A DNA stretch of 64,000 nucleotides from Deltaproteobacteria bacterium (GTDB lineage Bacteria > Myxococcota_A > UBA9160 > UBA6930). The position numbers and the translations under genes are program-made. The notes beneath the pieces were generated by a model that saw only the letters and a list, made by a program, of their open reading frames with translations, made no database searches and was not told where the DNA came from. Positions 41,767-50,843 of this stretch are shown one piece after another; within the stretch, counting starts at the first letter, position 1, and each line of letters begins with the position of its first letter. Location of the stretch: assembly GCA_029261795.1 (NCBI GenBank), contig JAJDAP010000033.1, positions 51,978-115,977 on the forward strand, given 5' to 3'.

Positions 41767-42614
41767 GGGTCGGCGTTTTCGCGGCGGAGCGCGATCAACC
41801 TCCCTACGGCCCAGGAGAAGAGAGCAAGCGACGCGGTCAGCAACAGAGTCCAGGCCACGAAGTGGGCGTCCATTCCGGTCTCAGCGATCGGTCGCCTCTC
41901 GAACTTCCCGACGACATCTGACCACCAGTAGGAGAAATTGAAGATGTCCATGACCATGTGGCCAATCATCCCGGGAATCAGTGATCTGCACGCCCAAGCG
42001 AGCATCCCCAGCATGACGCTGCCGATGACGCCAGCGATCAGGAAAGGCGGCAGCCAGGCCTGGTGGAGGTGGGCAGCGAGAAAGACGACCGCCACCACGG
42101 CGATCGCGGTTGCAGGGCCGTAGCGTCGCTCGAGCGGCACCTGCATGTAGCCCCGATAGCCGACCTCCTCGCAGATTCCCGCGACCAGCGACGCCATGAC
42201 GATCCCAAGCCATGCCAACCAGACGGGCATGCCGGCGAAGTCGTACTCTGAAGTCAGCGCCTCGGCCGGCAGCTCGACGATCCGGAAGTTGACAACGAGG
42301 ATTGACTGAAAGACGACGACGAAGCTTACGGCAGCGACGAGGCCTAGCTTCCAGACCGCCACTGGTAGGCGCGTCATGCGAAAGCTCGCACGCCGGTACT
42401 CCACAGTGCTCGCCGGCCACCCGCTACCGCTGAAGTACTTCCAATACATCCACAACAGCCCGGTCATCACCAGGAACCACCAGGGAGCTGGAACCACCAT
42501 CAGACCCGCCAGCCAAGTGCCAATGCCAAGCGTACTGACAGCGAACCCTGAGAGAATCGCTCGAACGGCAAGCGGAATGCGCCCCCACGATCTCGTGATC
42601 GCCGAGTCAGTCAT
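41736..42614 (-). CDS. CPBP-family intramembrane glutamic endopeptidase
   Basis: 292 residues, about eight membrane helices. The CAAX protease/bacteriocin-processing (ABI/CPBP) signature is complete: GICEEVGYRGYMQVPLERRY (EExxxR), AVVFLAAHLHQAW (second histidine motif) and MIGHMVMDIFNF (HxxxD). An Rce1-like membrane protease; substrate unknown. Overlaps the acyltransferase end by 31 bp on the opposite strand. Confidence 0.75.
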   Translation of the reverse strand: MTDSAITRSWGRIPLAVRAILSGFAVSTLGIGTWLAGLMVVPAPWWFLVMTGLLWMYWKYFSGSGWPASTVEYRRASFRMTRLPVAVWKLGLVAAVSFVVVFQSILVVNFRIVELPAEALTSEYDFAGMPVWLAWLGIVMASLVAGICEEVGYRGYMQVPLERRYGPATAIAVVAVVFLAAHLHQAWLPPFLIAGVIGSVMLGMLAWACRSLIPGMIGHMVMDIFNFSYWWSDVVGKFERRPIAETGMDAHFVAWTLLLTASLALFSWAVGRLIALRRENADPHPSSSSASR

Positions 42615-43038
42615 CCTGTCCCCCTCGTTTTCGGAATGAGGCCTGGCCGGGAGAACCTACATCGCCAGGTGCCGATCGATGCCATGAGCGCCGAGAAGAA
42701 CGCGTACGGCTTCGAGATCGCCCGGCGTACGATCCACCTGGACCAGTCGCTCGTCCACACGGCGGGCATCACGACGTTCCTCTAGTCCTCGACTAGCGAG
42801 CCCTGCCGCTCCCTACGCTGCCGCGCGCGCCGGCATGGCCTCGACGGGGCGTTGTCGGCCGGCCAGCACGTTGTGGAGCGTCGTGATCGAAGCGCCTGCG
42901 TAGGCCCCGCACGCCATGCTTTCCAGCAGGCCAATCAAGAAGCTTGCCGGGCTTACGTGACCGGTGGAACCGCCACCGCTCGTGGACTTGAATAGCAAGC
43001 TCGCGCCGGAACTCGCTCCAGAAGGCCGTCGAGCTTGT
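42615..43038. other. Stretch with possible gene remnants
   Basis: 424 bp without a convincing gene. A plus-strand frame from 42636 to 42785 gives 49 residues (...MSAEKNAYGFEIARRTIHLD...HTAGITTFL), and a minus-strand frame from 42998 to 42813 gives 61 residues with TTG start (...GHVSPASFLIGLLESMACGA...). Both look like pieces of proteins but are not recognisable and lack ribosome sites. Confidence 0.35.
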
Positions 43039-43314
43039 TCAATCCCCGCTCGCCAGCACCCAGGTGCCGACCGCGATGAAGCCCAGTCCGGCGAACCACC
43101 GGACGACCTTCGGGCTCACGTTCTCGGCCAGGAACGCGCCTGCCAGCACCCCCAGGGCCGATGTGAGCACGAGTGCTGCGGCGGACGCTGCAAATACCGT
43201 CAGCTTCGGATGTTCGGCATTCGACGCGTAGAGGAGCGTGGCCAGCTGGGTCTTGTCGCCCAACTCTGCGATGAAGATCGTCGAGAAGACCGTTGCGAAC
43301 AGTTTCAGATCCAT
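43039..43314 (-). CDS. GDT1/TMEM165-family (UPF0016) membrane protein, single-domain form
   Basis: 91 residues, three membrane helices. MDLKLFATVFSTIFIAELGD KTQLATLL holds the ExGDK(T/S) ion-binding motif of the GDT1/UPF0016 cation transporters, which export Mn2+ (and Ca2+). Most bacterial members have two such halves in ~190 residues; this one has a single half and must dimerise. The ATG follows GGAGG by five bases. The ~190-base upstream region on this strand contains two stable hairpins and may be a structured leader (see findings). Confidence 0.75.
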   Translation of the reverse strand: MDLKLFATVFSTIFIAELGDKTQLATLLYASNAEHPKLTVFAASAAALVLTSALGVLAGAFLAENVSPKVVRWFAGLGFIAVGTWVLASGD

Positions 43315-43614
43315 GCGTTCCTCCGTCGCGCAAGGACCGCGGGGATGCTCGAGCGCGGCTGGTTCGTGTAGCACCAATGTAGCCACGGGAAGGCACCCTC
43401 GAATCGTCGCGGACGCGCCGGGTTCCTTCATGAGTCCGGGGACTTGCGGGCTCGGGAAGCCATCGCCCGAGTTGGATGGCCTCACTCTGGGGCGCTCTGC
43501 CCCTTGACCACGCTGTACTGGGTCCGAAAACCTCAGGTCGAATCCCCGGAAGCCACAGACGCGACCCCCACGCTGGCACGACGCGTGCAGTGCCTGTGGA
43601 CAAGGAGGATCTCC
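43315..43614. other. 300-bp intergenic region with two hairpins
   Basis: No coding frame is supported. GCCATC (43459-43464)/GATGGC (43475-43480) and GGGGC (43489-43493)/GCCCC (43499-43503) are inverted repeats close together, upstream of the leftward GDT1-like gene. The sequence GGTCGAATCCCC near 43536 resembles a tRNA T-loop, but no tRNA can be folded around it. Confidence 0.35.
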
Positions 43615-43725
43615 ATGACCAAGGCCCACCCGCGCGAAGTGCTTGCCTCGAACCTGTCCGTGCTGGCGGGGGCGGGCTTGTTATGCGCGTCCATCGCGAT
43701 CACCCCCATGAGCTTGCTCAGCTAG
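43615..43725 (+). CDS. Small hydrophobic peptide with strong ribosome site
   Basis: 36 residues: MTKAHPREVLASNLSVLAGA followed by a hydrophobic stretch (GLLCASIAITPMSLLS). AAGGAGG lies seven bases before the ATG, the best ribosome site in the neighbourhood, which supports translation. One short membrane helix with a cysteine. It is divergent from the GDT1-like gene and just upstream of the cupin/hemN pair. Function unknown. Confidence 0.45.
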   Translation: MTKAHPREVLASNLSVLAGAGLLCASIAITPMSLLS

Positions 43726-43744
43726 CGGCGAGGCTGAGATCCAT

Positions 43745-44134
43745 ATGCGCCACACAGAACCCGAATACATCGAACTCACACCCGAGATGCGCGATCGCCT
43801 CGAGCGCTTCCGCGAAGACCACGACGGCGAACGCCTCGGCGATGTGGCCACCACCCTCCTCTACGAGGATGACGGGGTCCGCGTCTGGGAGATGAACCTC
43901 GAACCCGGCGAGCACACCGACCTCCACCACCACGCGGTCGACTACCTGCTGGTGATCGACTCCGGCGATCTGGTCGCCGGAATCCCGCCGAAGGGCAGCG
44001 GCGTGGACCCGTTCGTGGGAAAGATCCCGGCCGCCGGCAACACGGTCCGCGTACCCGCGGGCGGTACCGAGTGGGCCCTGAACGTCGGAGACGAGACCTA
44101 CCACGAGATCCTGATCGAGTTGAAGCAGCCGTGA
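43745..44134 (+). CDS. Cupin-domain protein
   Basis: 129 residues. Jelly-roll cupin: VWEMNLEPGEHTDLHHHAVD YLLVIDSGDL carries G(x)5HxH(x)3-4E-type ligands (HHH...D), and the second motif is PAGGTEWALNVGDETYHEIL. A small monocupin that may bind a metal; reaction unknown. Four-base overlap with hemN (44131-44134) couples their translation, though no functional link is known. Confidence 0.65.
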   Translation: MRHTEPEYIELTPEMRDRLERFREDHDGERLGDVATTLLYEDDGVRVWEMNLEPGEHTDLHHHAVDYLLVIDSGDLVAGIPPKGSGVDPFVGKIPAAGNTVRVPAGGTEWALNVGDETYHEILIELKQP

Positions 44135-45510
44135 GCGCGTTCTCGCGAGGGGCCGTCGACGCGTTGTTGGCTCGCTACGACCGCTCCGGGCCGCGCTACA
44201 CCAGCTATCCGACGGCGCCTGAATGGGAGGACGGCTTCGGGGACGACGACTTCTCGTCGTTCCTCGGACGATCGGGCGACGAGCCCCTCTCGGCCTACGT
44301 CCACGTCCCCTTCTGCCAAAAGCTATGCGCGTTCTGCGCCTGCACGCGAACGATCCCGAAGGATCGCTCGGTCATTGCTCCCTACCTGGCCACGCTCGAG
44401 CGCGAGCTCGAACTGGTCGCCTCCCGGCTACCGGCGCAGCGCCCGTGCGCGCAGCTCGCTCTGGGCGGTGGCAGCCCCAACTACCTCGATGCGGCATCAC
44501 TCGGCCGATTGGTCGACGCGGTGGACGAGCGCTTCCCGCCCACCGCCGACGCCGAACGGAGCGCGGAGCTCGACCCCAGGCGCACCGACCGGGATCAGCT
44601 CGAGGCACTCGCCGAGCGCGGCTTCGAACGCGTGAGTTTCGGCGTCCAGGATCTCGATCCGCGTGTCCAGGCTGCGATCCACCGAAGCCAGAGTCCGGCG
44701 AAGACGGCCGCCATCATCGCCGAGGCCCGCGCCCTCGGCTTCGAGAGCGTCAACGTCGATCTCATCTACGGCCTGCCCGAGCAGACGCCGACCTCCTTCG
44801 ACCGCACGCTCGACCAGATCCTCGAAATCCGGCCCGATCGGATCGCGCTCTACGGCTACGCCCACGTGACCTGGATTTCGAGCACGCAACGCAGCTTCAA
44901 CCGGCGCAACCTGCCCTCCCCCGAAGATCGCCTGCTCCTCTACTTCCGCGCCCTGGAACGGTTTACCGAAGCCGGCTACCGGCACCTCGGCCTCGATCAC
45001 TTCGCGCTGCCCGAGGATGGGCTGGCCCTGGCCGCCGACGACGGCACCCTACACCGCAACTTCATGGGATACACCGTGGCCCGGAGTCGCGATCTCATCG
45101 CGTTCGGTCCGAGTGGGATCTCGGAAGTCGCCGGATGCTATGCGCAATCCGAGCGCGAGGTCGGCACATGGCAGGCAGCCATCGAAGCGGGCCGACTGGC
45201 GACCTTCCGGGGCTGGCGACTCAGCCTCGACGACGAGCGCCGGAAGTGGCTGATCCAGTCGTTGATGTGCAGCGGAAGCATCTCGCCCGAGGGCTTCCGC
45301 GACGAATTCGGAATCGAACTCGGCGAGTTGCTTCCCGGCTTCGAGGGCACGCTGAACGGGTTCCAAGCGGACGGCCTGCTGGCGGGTTCGCTCGAAGACG
45401 GCTTCCGCACCACCGACACCGGCCGGCTGTTCCTGCGCTCGATGGCCATGTCCTTCGACGCCTACCTCGCGCCCGCCACGGATCAGGCCCGCTACTCCCG
45501 CGTGGTATAG
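44131..45510 (+). CDS. hemN: Oxygen-independent coproporphyrinogen III dehydrogenase
   Basis: 459 residues from GTG 44131. The HemN hallmark GPRYTSYPTAPEW is at the N terminus, followed by the radical-SAM site YVHVPFCQKLCAFCACTRTI (CxxxCxxC plus the extra cysteine of HemN), GGGSPNYLD, GVQDLDPRVQAAIHRSQSP, NVDLIYGLPEQTPTSF, and the C-terminal GISEVAGCYAQ and LIQSLMCSG. It decarboxylates coproporphyrinogen III to protoporphyrinogen IX without oxygen, a haem-synthesis step suited to anaerobic respiration with the many c-type cytochromes encoded here. Its length matches true HemN rather than HemW. Confidence 0.85.
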   Translation: MSAFSRGAVDALLARYDRSGPRYTSYPTAPEWEDGFGDDDFSSFLGRSGDEPLSAYVHVPFCQKLCAFCACTRTIPKDRSVIAPYLATLERELELVASRLPAQRPCAQLALGGGSPNYLDAASLGRLVDAVDERFPPTADAERSAELDPRRTDRDQLEALAERGFERVSFGVQDLDPRVQAAIHRSQSPAKTAAIIAEARALGFESVNVDLIYGLPEQTPTSFDRTLDQILEIRPDRIALYGYAHVTWISSTQRSFNRRNLPSPEDRLLLYFRALERFTEAGYRHLGLDHFALPEDGLALAADDGTLHRNFMGYTVARSRDLIAFGPSGISEVAGCYAQSEREVGTWQAAIEAGRLATFRGWRLSLDDERRKWLIQSLMCSGSISPEGFRDEFGIELGELLPGFEGTLNGFQADGLLAGSLEDGFRTTDTGRLFLRSMAMSFDAYLAPATDQARYSRVV

Positions 45511-45623
45511 AGCCGCCCCACGCCCGCTCGCACCCTCGACCATGACCCGATCTACCTGGCAGCAACGCCGAGCGCCTCCATCGCTCTGCCCGAAGTGCGC
45601 GCAGGGCTCGGGCCAGGCCTCCG

Positions 45624-47078
45624 TCAGGCCATTTCGAAGGCCGCTGGATCCGGTTGCGCCATCGCTTCCCGGAACCGATCGAAGGTCCACGGCCAGGCCG
45701 CCGGAATGCCGCGATCGTCGAGATACCAGCTGCGGCAACCCGTCGCCCAGACGGTGTTTCGAGCGGCCTCGGTGCGTTCCGCGTCGAAGCGTTCGGTGAC
45801 GTCGGCCGATGGGCTGACCTCTTTGCAACGTCCGCTGCGGACCCAATCGATCAACTGGAGCGCGTAGGCGAGTTGCAGCTCGGCGACCTCGATCAACGAG
45901 AAGTTTCCGACCGGACCATTGGGGCCGTTGAGCATGAAGAAATTCGGCATCTCGGGGATCGAGATCGACAGATAGGCGGCGGGACGATCCGCCCATTTCG
46001 AATCCAGGCACTCGCCATCCCGGCCCACCACCTCGATGGGGCGCATGAAGCGATCGGCCTGGAACCCGGTCGCCAGGATCAACACGTCGAGTTCGTGGAG
46101 CCGACCGTCCCGGGTCCGCACGCCGAGCGGCTCGATGCGTTCGATCCCGTCCGTGACCAGCTCGGCATTCGGCCTTTGGATCGCTTGATAGAAATCCGGT
46201 GAGATCACGAGCCGCTTGCACGCCGCCCGGTGATCCGGCCGGAGCCGTTCGCGCAGCTCGGGATCCGCGACGCTCTGCTCCAGGTTGGCTCGACAGGTCT
46301 CCTCGATAAGGTGCATCTGCGGCGAGTCGGCATCGACGACGGCGTTGGAAAAGGCCTCGGAGAACAAACGGGAAAGATCATCGCGCAGCCGTTGCATCTG
46401 CTCGGGATGGTCGCGGTACGCGGCCTTCTCGGCCTCGTCGTAGACCGGATTCTCCTGCGGCATGATCCACTGCGCGGTGCGCTGGAACACGCGGAGATCG
46501 GCCACCTCGTCGACGAGTGCCGAAGTGATCTGCACGGCCGTCGAGCCGGTTCCGATGATGCCAACCCGGCGTCCCCGCAGCGGAACGTCGTGGTCGAACC
46601 GCGCGCTGTGGAAGCAGCTCCCTTCGAAGCCTTCGAGACCCGGAATCTCCGGCAGGTTCGGATGATGCAGGACGCCGGTCGCCGCGATCACGAAGTCGAA
46701 CTCGCTTCGCTCGCCGCGCTCGGTTTCGAGCTGCCAACGGCCGCCCAGGAACGCGCAGCGCACGATCTCCTGGTTGAATCGGATCAGGCCGTCCACCTCG
46801 TACTGGCGCGCGACCCGCTCGAAGTAGGCCTGGATCTCCGCGCCCGGGGCGAAGTGATGGCTCCACTCCGGATTCGGTGCGAACGAGTAGCTGTAGAGAT
46901 GGCTCGGGACGTCGCAGGCGATGCCCGGGTAGGTGTTCTCCCGCCAGGTCCCGCCCAATCGATCCGCCTTCTCGTAGATCGTGAAATCTTCGATTCCGGC
47001 TTCGCGCAGTTTGATCGCGGTCAAGATCCCGGACATTCCAGCACCGATGATGGCCACGGAGACGTCGCGCCTCTCCAT
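45624..47078 (-). CDS. Baeyer-Villiger-type flavin monooxygenase (first)
   Basis: 484 residues. FAD loop VAIIGAGMSGILTAIKLREA (GxGxxG), GGTWRENTYPGIACDVPSHL, which holds the BVMO/FMO fingerprint region (FxGxxxHxxxW-like GFEGSCFHSARFDHDV), and the NADPH loop VGIIGTGSTAVQITSALVDE. The C terminus has ATGFQADRFM and LNGPNGPVGN. It oxidises ketones to esters or heteroatoms; the lipid-catabolic surroundings suggest a bulky ketone. The NADPH and FAD loops are intact, so it should be active. Convergent with hemN. Confidence 0.85.
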   Translation of the reverse strand: MERRDVSVAIIGAGMSGILTAIKLREAGIEDFTIYEKADRLGGTWRENTYPGIACDVPSHLYSYSFAPNPEWSHHFAPGAEIQAYFERVARQYEVDGLIRFNQEIVRCAFLGGRWQLETERGERSEFDFVIAATGVLHHPNLPEIPGLEGFEGSCFHSARFDHDVPLRGRRVGIIGTGSTAVQITSALVDEVADLRVFQRTAQWIMPQENPVYDEAEKAAYRDHPEQMQRLRDDLSRLFSEAFSNAVVDADSPQMHLIEETCRANLEQSVADPELRERLRPDHRAACKRLVISPDFYQAIQRPNAELVTDGIERIEPLGVRTRDGRLHELDVLILATGFQADRFMRPIEVVGRDGECLDSKWADRPAAYLSISIPEMPNFFMLNGPNGPVGNFSLIEVAELQLAYALQLIDWVRSGRCKEVSPSADVTERFDAERTEAARNTVWATGCRSWYLDDRGIPAAWPWTFDRFREAMAQPDPAAFEMA

Positions 47079-47306
47079 TTCGAGTTCCTCCCTCGCAAGT
47101 TCTCGTTGGGTCAGATGGCACCAGCGCTCGGGGCGCGTGGGACAGCCCGCCCCGACGGTGCCGATGACCCGGTCCCGTCCATCCGCTCCGCCGATTGGAG
47201 CAAGCTCCGTGCCGAGTTGCAGAATTCCCCGGGCAACGACCGCGGGCGAAGCCGGGCATGCGAATTGCTTCGGATCCTCTCAGGCGCAAAGCCGACTGGA
47301 GGGCAC

Positions 47307-48698
47307 ATGAAGAACCACGACGCGATCGACCAGGAACGCCGCATGATGCTCGACCTCGATGATGGACACGTGCACATGCACGTGGCAGCGGCCCTGATCT
47401 TCGATGCGGCAACCCTTCGCAGCGAGGGCGGCGGGATCGATATCGACGCGATCCGGCGACGCGTCGCGGCCAACCTCTACCTGATCCCGCATGCCCAGCA
47501 GCGCATCCTGGTGACGCCGATCGAGGGGAGACCGGTCTGGGTCGACGACCGCAGCTTCAACCTCCAGTACCACGTCCGCCACACCCACCTCCCGCTTCCC
47601 GGGGACGATCGCCAGCTGAAGCGTCTGTGTGGGCAGATCGCCTCGCAGGAACTCGACCGGGAGAAGCCGCTCTGGGAACTCTGGGTCGTCGAGGGCGTTT
47701 CCGAGGACCGCTTCGCGATCATCGCGAAGGCCCACCAGTGCATGACCGGGGGCGTCTGGAGTTTCGATCTCGTGGATCGATTGTTGTCGGAGGTCCCGGA
47801 AGAGGTCCCGCAGGAATTGCCGATCTGGTACCCGCGACCGCGGCCGAGCGATGGTGAGCTGCTGGCATCGGCGTTGCGCCGGAGGATCGGCGCCCCGATC
47901 GCTGCAATCCAACGCAGTATCGATAGCGCCGGGGAGGGGCTTCCGGAACGACTGCGGGCTGCACTGCGCGGCGTCTTCGATGCCGGCGAATCGTCCGAGA
48001 CTGCACTCAACCAGCCGATCGGCCCGCACCGACGAATCGACTGGATGACGTTCGACGAGGCCACGGTGACGGACCTGGCCAACCGATCGGCCAGCAGTCC
48101 AGATGCCGTGATCACGAGTGCCATCGCGGGCGCCGTCGGTAGCTTCCTCGAACGGCGCGGCACCCCGATCGTCCAGCAGCAGGAAATGACGATCCGGGTC
48201 TGTGAACCCGCCAATGCCGGTGGCCTTCGCGCGCCCGAGGATCGCGCCAGCGCGCTCTCGTGGACGGTCGCCGAACTCCCGATCGCCGATGTCGATCCGG
48301 TGCAACGGCTCCAGGATACGGCGAATGCGCTGGAGGAAGCCGATTCGATCTCCTACGGGCTCTTCCTCGAGGCGAGCGAATTCCTGCCCGGACTCTCCGG
48401 GGTCATCGCGCGGCGGCAGCTTGCGCTGCGGGCGTCGAACCTCACGCTGACACGACTGACCGGGCCGAAGGAGCCGCTCTACCTGCTGAAGGCGCCGCTG
48501 CTGGAGATCTTCCCGGTCATGCCCCTGGTCCCCAGGCAGGCGCTTCGCGTCGCCGTGCTCTGCTACCAGGGCCGGCTCCACTGGGGCTTCAACTCCGACT
48601 GGGATCAGGTGCCGGACCTTCACGATCTGGTCCAGGCCACCAGCAACGGACTCGAGGAACTCGGCAAGGCGATCGGGTCGGAAGGAGCGCGGGCATGA
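47307..48698 (+). CDS. WES/DGAT-like acyltransferase with degenerate active motif
   Basis: 463 residues from ATG 47307 (GGAGGG upstream). Wax-ester-synthase/DGAT fold: RMMLDLDDGHVHMHVAAALI, FNLQYHVRHTHLPLPGDDRQ, ASQELDREKPLWELWVVEGV, ITSAIAGAVGSFLERRG, and C-terminal LRVAVLCYQGRLHWGFNSDW. The catalytic HHxxxDG position reads HQCMTGG, so the second histidine and the aspartate are lost and classical acyl transfer is unlikely. It may be a binding protein or use other residues. Overlaps the CBS gene by four bases. Confidence 0.65.
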   Translation: MKNHDAIDQERRMMLDLDDGHVHMHVAAALIFDAATLRSEGGGIDIDAIRRRVAANLYLIPHAQQRILVTPIEGRPVWVDDRSFNLQYHVRHTHLPLPGDDRQLKRLCGQIASQELDREKPLWELWVVEGVSEDRFAIIAKAHQCMTGGVWSFDLVDRLLSEVPEEVPQELPIWYPRPRPSDGELLASALRRRIGAPIAAIQRSIDSAGEGLPERLRAALRGVFDAGESSETALNQPIGPHRRIDWMTFDEATVTDLANRSASSPDAVITSAIAGAVGSFLERRGTPIVQQQEMTIRVCEPANAGGLRAPEDRASALSWTVAELPIADVDPVQRLQDTANALEEADSISYGLFLEASEFLPGLSGVIARRQLALRASNLTLTRLTGPKEPLYLLKAPLLEIFPVMPLVPRQALRVAVLCYQGRLHWGFNSDWDQVPDLHDLVQATSNGLEELGKAIGSEGARA

Positions 48699-49246
48699 TC
48701 GAATTCGAGCGACAGACACGACACATTGCCAGCCGCAAGCAACGCTCCGAGCCGCCGGCCGTGCGCGTCCGCGACGTGATGACGAGCGATGTCCACGTGA
48801 CGAGCCCGGAGACCACGCTGCTCGATCTCGACCGCGAGCTGACGGAGCTCCGCATCGGCGGAGCACCCGTGCTGGAGGGCGACCAACTGGTCGGCGTGGT
48901 CTCCCGTGCGGACGTGGTCGGAGCCCTCATCCAGGACCAACGCGATGCCTCGCGGATCTCGTCCTACTACTCGAGCCCGTACCCGCTTTCGATGGGCTCC
49001 GTCGCCCAGCTGAGCACGGACGCGAGAAAGCTGGCGCTACACCTCGGCCAGGCCCGTGTCGGCGAGGTGATGAGCACGGAGCTTCTGACCGCGACCCCGG
49101 ACGAAGATCTGCGTGCCGTCGCCCAACGGATGGTTGAACACCGCATCCACCGACTGCCGGTGGTCGAGAAGAAGGTTCTGGTCGGTATCGTCTCGGCCCT
49201 CGACCTGGTCGCCGAGATCGCCCAGCACGGCCTGCCGACACGCTAG
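48695..49246 (+). CDS. Tandem CBS-domain protein
   Basis: 183 residues with two CBS motifs: VRVRDVMTSDVHVTSPETTL ... LRIGGAPVLEGDQLVGVVSR, and VGEVMSTELLTATPDEDLRA ... HRIHRLPVVEKKVLVGIVSA. A Bateman module that binds adenine nucleotides. No attached catalytic domain. Coupled by ATGA overlap to the acyltransferase-like gene, so it may sense energy charge for that pathway (inference). Ends overlapping the convergent flavoprotein by four bases. Confidence 0.8.
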   Translation: MIEFERQTRHIASRKQRSEPPAVRVRDVMTSDVHVTSPETTLLDLDRELTELRIGGAPVLEGDQLVGVVSRADVVGALIQDQRDASRISSYYSSPYPLSMGSVAQLSTDARKLALHLGQARVGEVMSTELLTATPDEDLRAVAQRMVEHRIHRLPVVEKKVLVGIVSALDLVAEIAQHGLPTR

Positions 49247-50772
49247 TCGGGAGCGATTCTCGCTGGCCTGGCATTCCCTGACGTTGCGGCCAGCGATGTC
49301 GCTTCGAGGAACTCGAAGTCGGCGAAATCGGGTTTCGCCATGACGCGGTGGAACTCGTGGGCCGGCCACGGCCAGAGCGTCGGCGTACCCTCGGGGTCGA
49401 CGTACCAGCTGTTGCAGCCGGTCACCCAGATCGTGCTCTTCATCGCCTCGCGGAGGTCTGTCTGGAACTTCTCGGCGGCCTCTCGCTTCGGCGCGAGTAC
49501 CTTGCCCGGCTCCCGACCGATGCGCTCGATGCAATCCAGGATGTACCGCGTCTGCGTCTCGGAGACGTCGATGATCGAGATGTTCCCGATCGGGCTATTC
49601 GGCCCGACGATCATGAAGAAGTTGGGGAAGCCCGGCATCGTGACGGAGCGATAGGTGCGAGGGCCCTGCGCCCAGGCCTCCTTGAGACTGAGGCCCTCCT
49701 TGCCGACCACGTTCGCGATGCCCCATTCGTGCGCGCGGAACCCCGTCGCCAGCACGAGTACGTCGAGTTCGTGGAGCTTGCCATCCTCGGTGACGATGCC
49801 CCCGGGCTCGATGTGGTCGATCCCCTCGGTCACGAGATGCACGTGTTCCTTCGCGAGCGTCGGGTAGAAGTCGGTGGACAGGATCAGGCGCTTGCAGCCG
49901 GGCTGGTAGTCGGGCTTGAGCTTTGCGCGAAGCGCCGGGTCCTCCACCGCTTCGAGGTGCTCACGGCAGCCTCGTGCCATGCGGCGTCGCCACATGCCGT
50001 CCTCGACGACACCGGCCGAGGCGCGGTCGAAGATCGTCTTGTAGAAGGTGCGCGTGATCCTTCCGAGGATCGGGAGCCTGCGCTTCCAAGCGCGCTCGCG
50101 TTCGGTATAGGGCCGGTTCCCGATCGGGAAGATCCACTGCGGCGTGCGCTGGAACATCGTGAGATCGCTCGCCGCCTTCGAGAGCGGCGCCATCATCTGC
50201 ACGCCGGTCGAGCCGTTGCCGACAACGCCGATGCGTTTGCCTTCCAGCGGTACGCCGTGATCCCAGGCGGCGGAGTGGAACTGGACGCCTTCGAAGCGAT
50301 CGAGGCCCAGGATCTGCGGGTAGTTCTTGATGTGCAGGGGGCCTGTCGCGTCGACCAGGAAGTCGGCGCGTATCGTCTCGCCGTCGCTCGTCTGGATCGT
50401 CCAACTTCCGTCCTCGAAGCGGGCGTCGGTGACGGCCTGGCCGAAGGAGATGTCGCCTTCCAGCCCGTACTTCCCGGCGATGTTCTCGAAGTACGCGAGG
50501 ATCTCCGCCCCCGGCGAGAATCGGTGCGACCAGTCCAGGTTGGGCTCGAAGCTCAACGAGTAGAAGAAGGAAGGGACGTCGCAGCTCAGTCCCGGGTAGG
50601 TGTTCTCGCGCCAGGTGCCCCCGACGGATTCCGCCTTTTCGAGGATCACGAAGGGCCTGCCAGCCTGCTTCAGGCGGATCCCCATGACCAGGCCGGACAT
50701 ACCGGCCCCGATGATCGCGGTGCCGACGCTGCGCATCTCGCCTCCGCCGTAAGCCGGGTTCTCGCTGCTCAT
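49243..50772 (-). CDS. Baeyer-Villiger-type flavin monooxygenase (second)
   Basis: 509 residues from ATG 50772. FAD loop TAIIGAGMSGLVMGIRLKQA, GGTWRENTYPGLSCDVPSFF, fingerprint region RFEGVQFHSAAWDHGVPLEG, NADPH loop IGVVGNGSTGVQMMAPLSKA, and late ATGFRAHEWGI and VGPNSPIGNISIID. Close in layout to the protein at 45624, but with an extra ~30 residues in the linker (RPYTERERAWKRRLPILGRI). Leftward, followed upstream by an amidohydrolase and a TetR gene in the same direction, a likely catabolic operon 52703 to 49243. Confidence 0.85.
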   Translation of the reverse strand: MSSENPAYGGGEMRSVGTAIIGAGMSGLVMGIRLKQAGRPFVILEKAESVGGTWRENTYPGLSCDVPSFFYSLSFEPNLDWSHRFSPGAEILAYFENIAGKYGLEGDISFGQAVTDARFEDGSWTIQTSDGETIRADFLVDATGPLHIKNYPQILGLDRFEGVQFHSAAWDHGVPLEGKRIGVVGNGSTGVQMMAPLSKAASDLTMFQRTPQWIFPIGNRPYTERERAWKRRLPILGRITRTFYKTIFDRASAGVVEDGMWRRRMARGCREHLEAVEDPALRAKLKPDYQPGCKRLILSTDFYPTLAKEHVHLVTEGIDHIEPGGIVTEDGKLHELDVLVLATGFRAHEWGIANVVGKEGLSLKEAWAQGPRTYRSVTMPGFPNFFMIVGPNSPIGNISIIDVSETQTRYILDCIERIGREPGKVLAPKREAAEKFQTDLREAMKSTIWVTGCNSWYVDPEGTPTLWPWPAHEFHRVMAKPDFADFEFLEATSLAATSGNARPARIAPD

Positions 50773-50843
50773 GGTCGCCTCGGTGCTCGGGTCGCGGTGC
50801 GCAGGCATCCGCCCTCTCTGCGCGACGCCACCGGTCGGTCGTC

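Noticed and set aside
43441..43560. tRNA-like sequence (GGTCGAATCCCC as a T-loop)
   Set aside because: No acceptor stem, D arm or anticodon arm could be matched around it; chance similarity is more likely.
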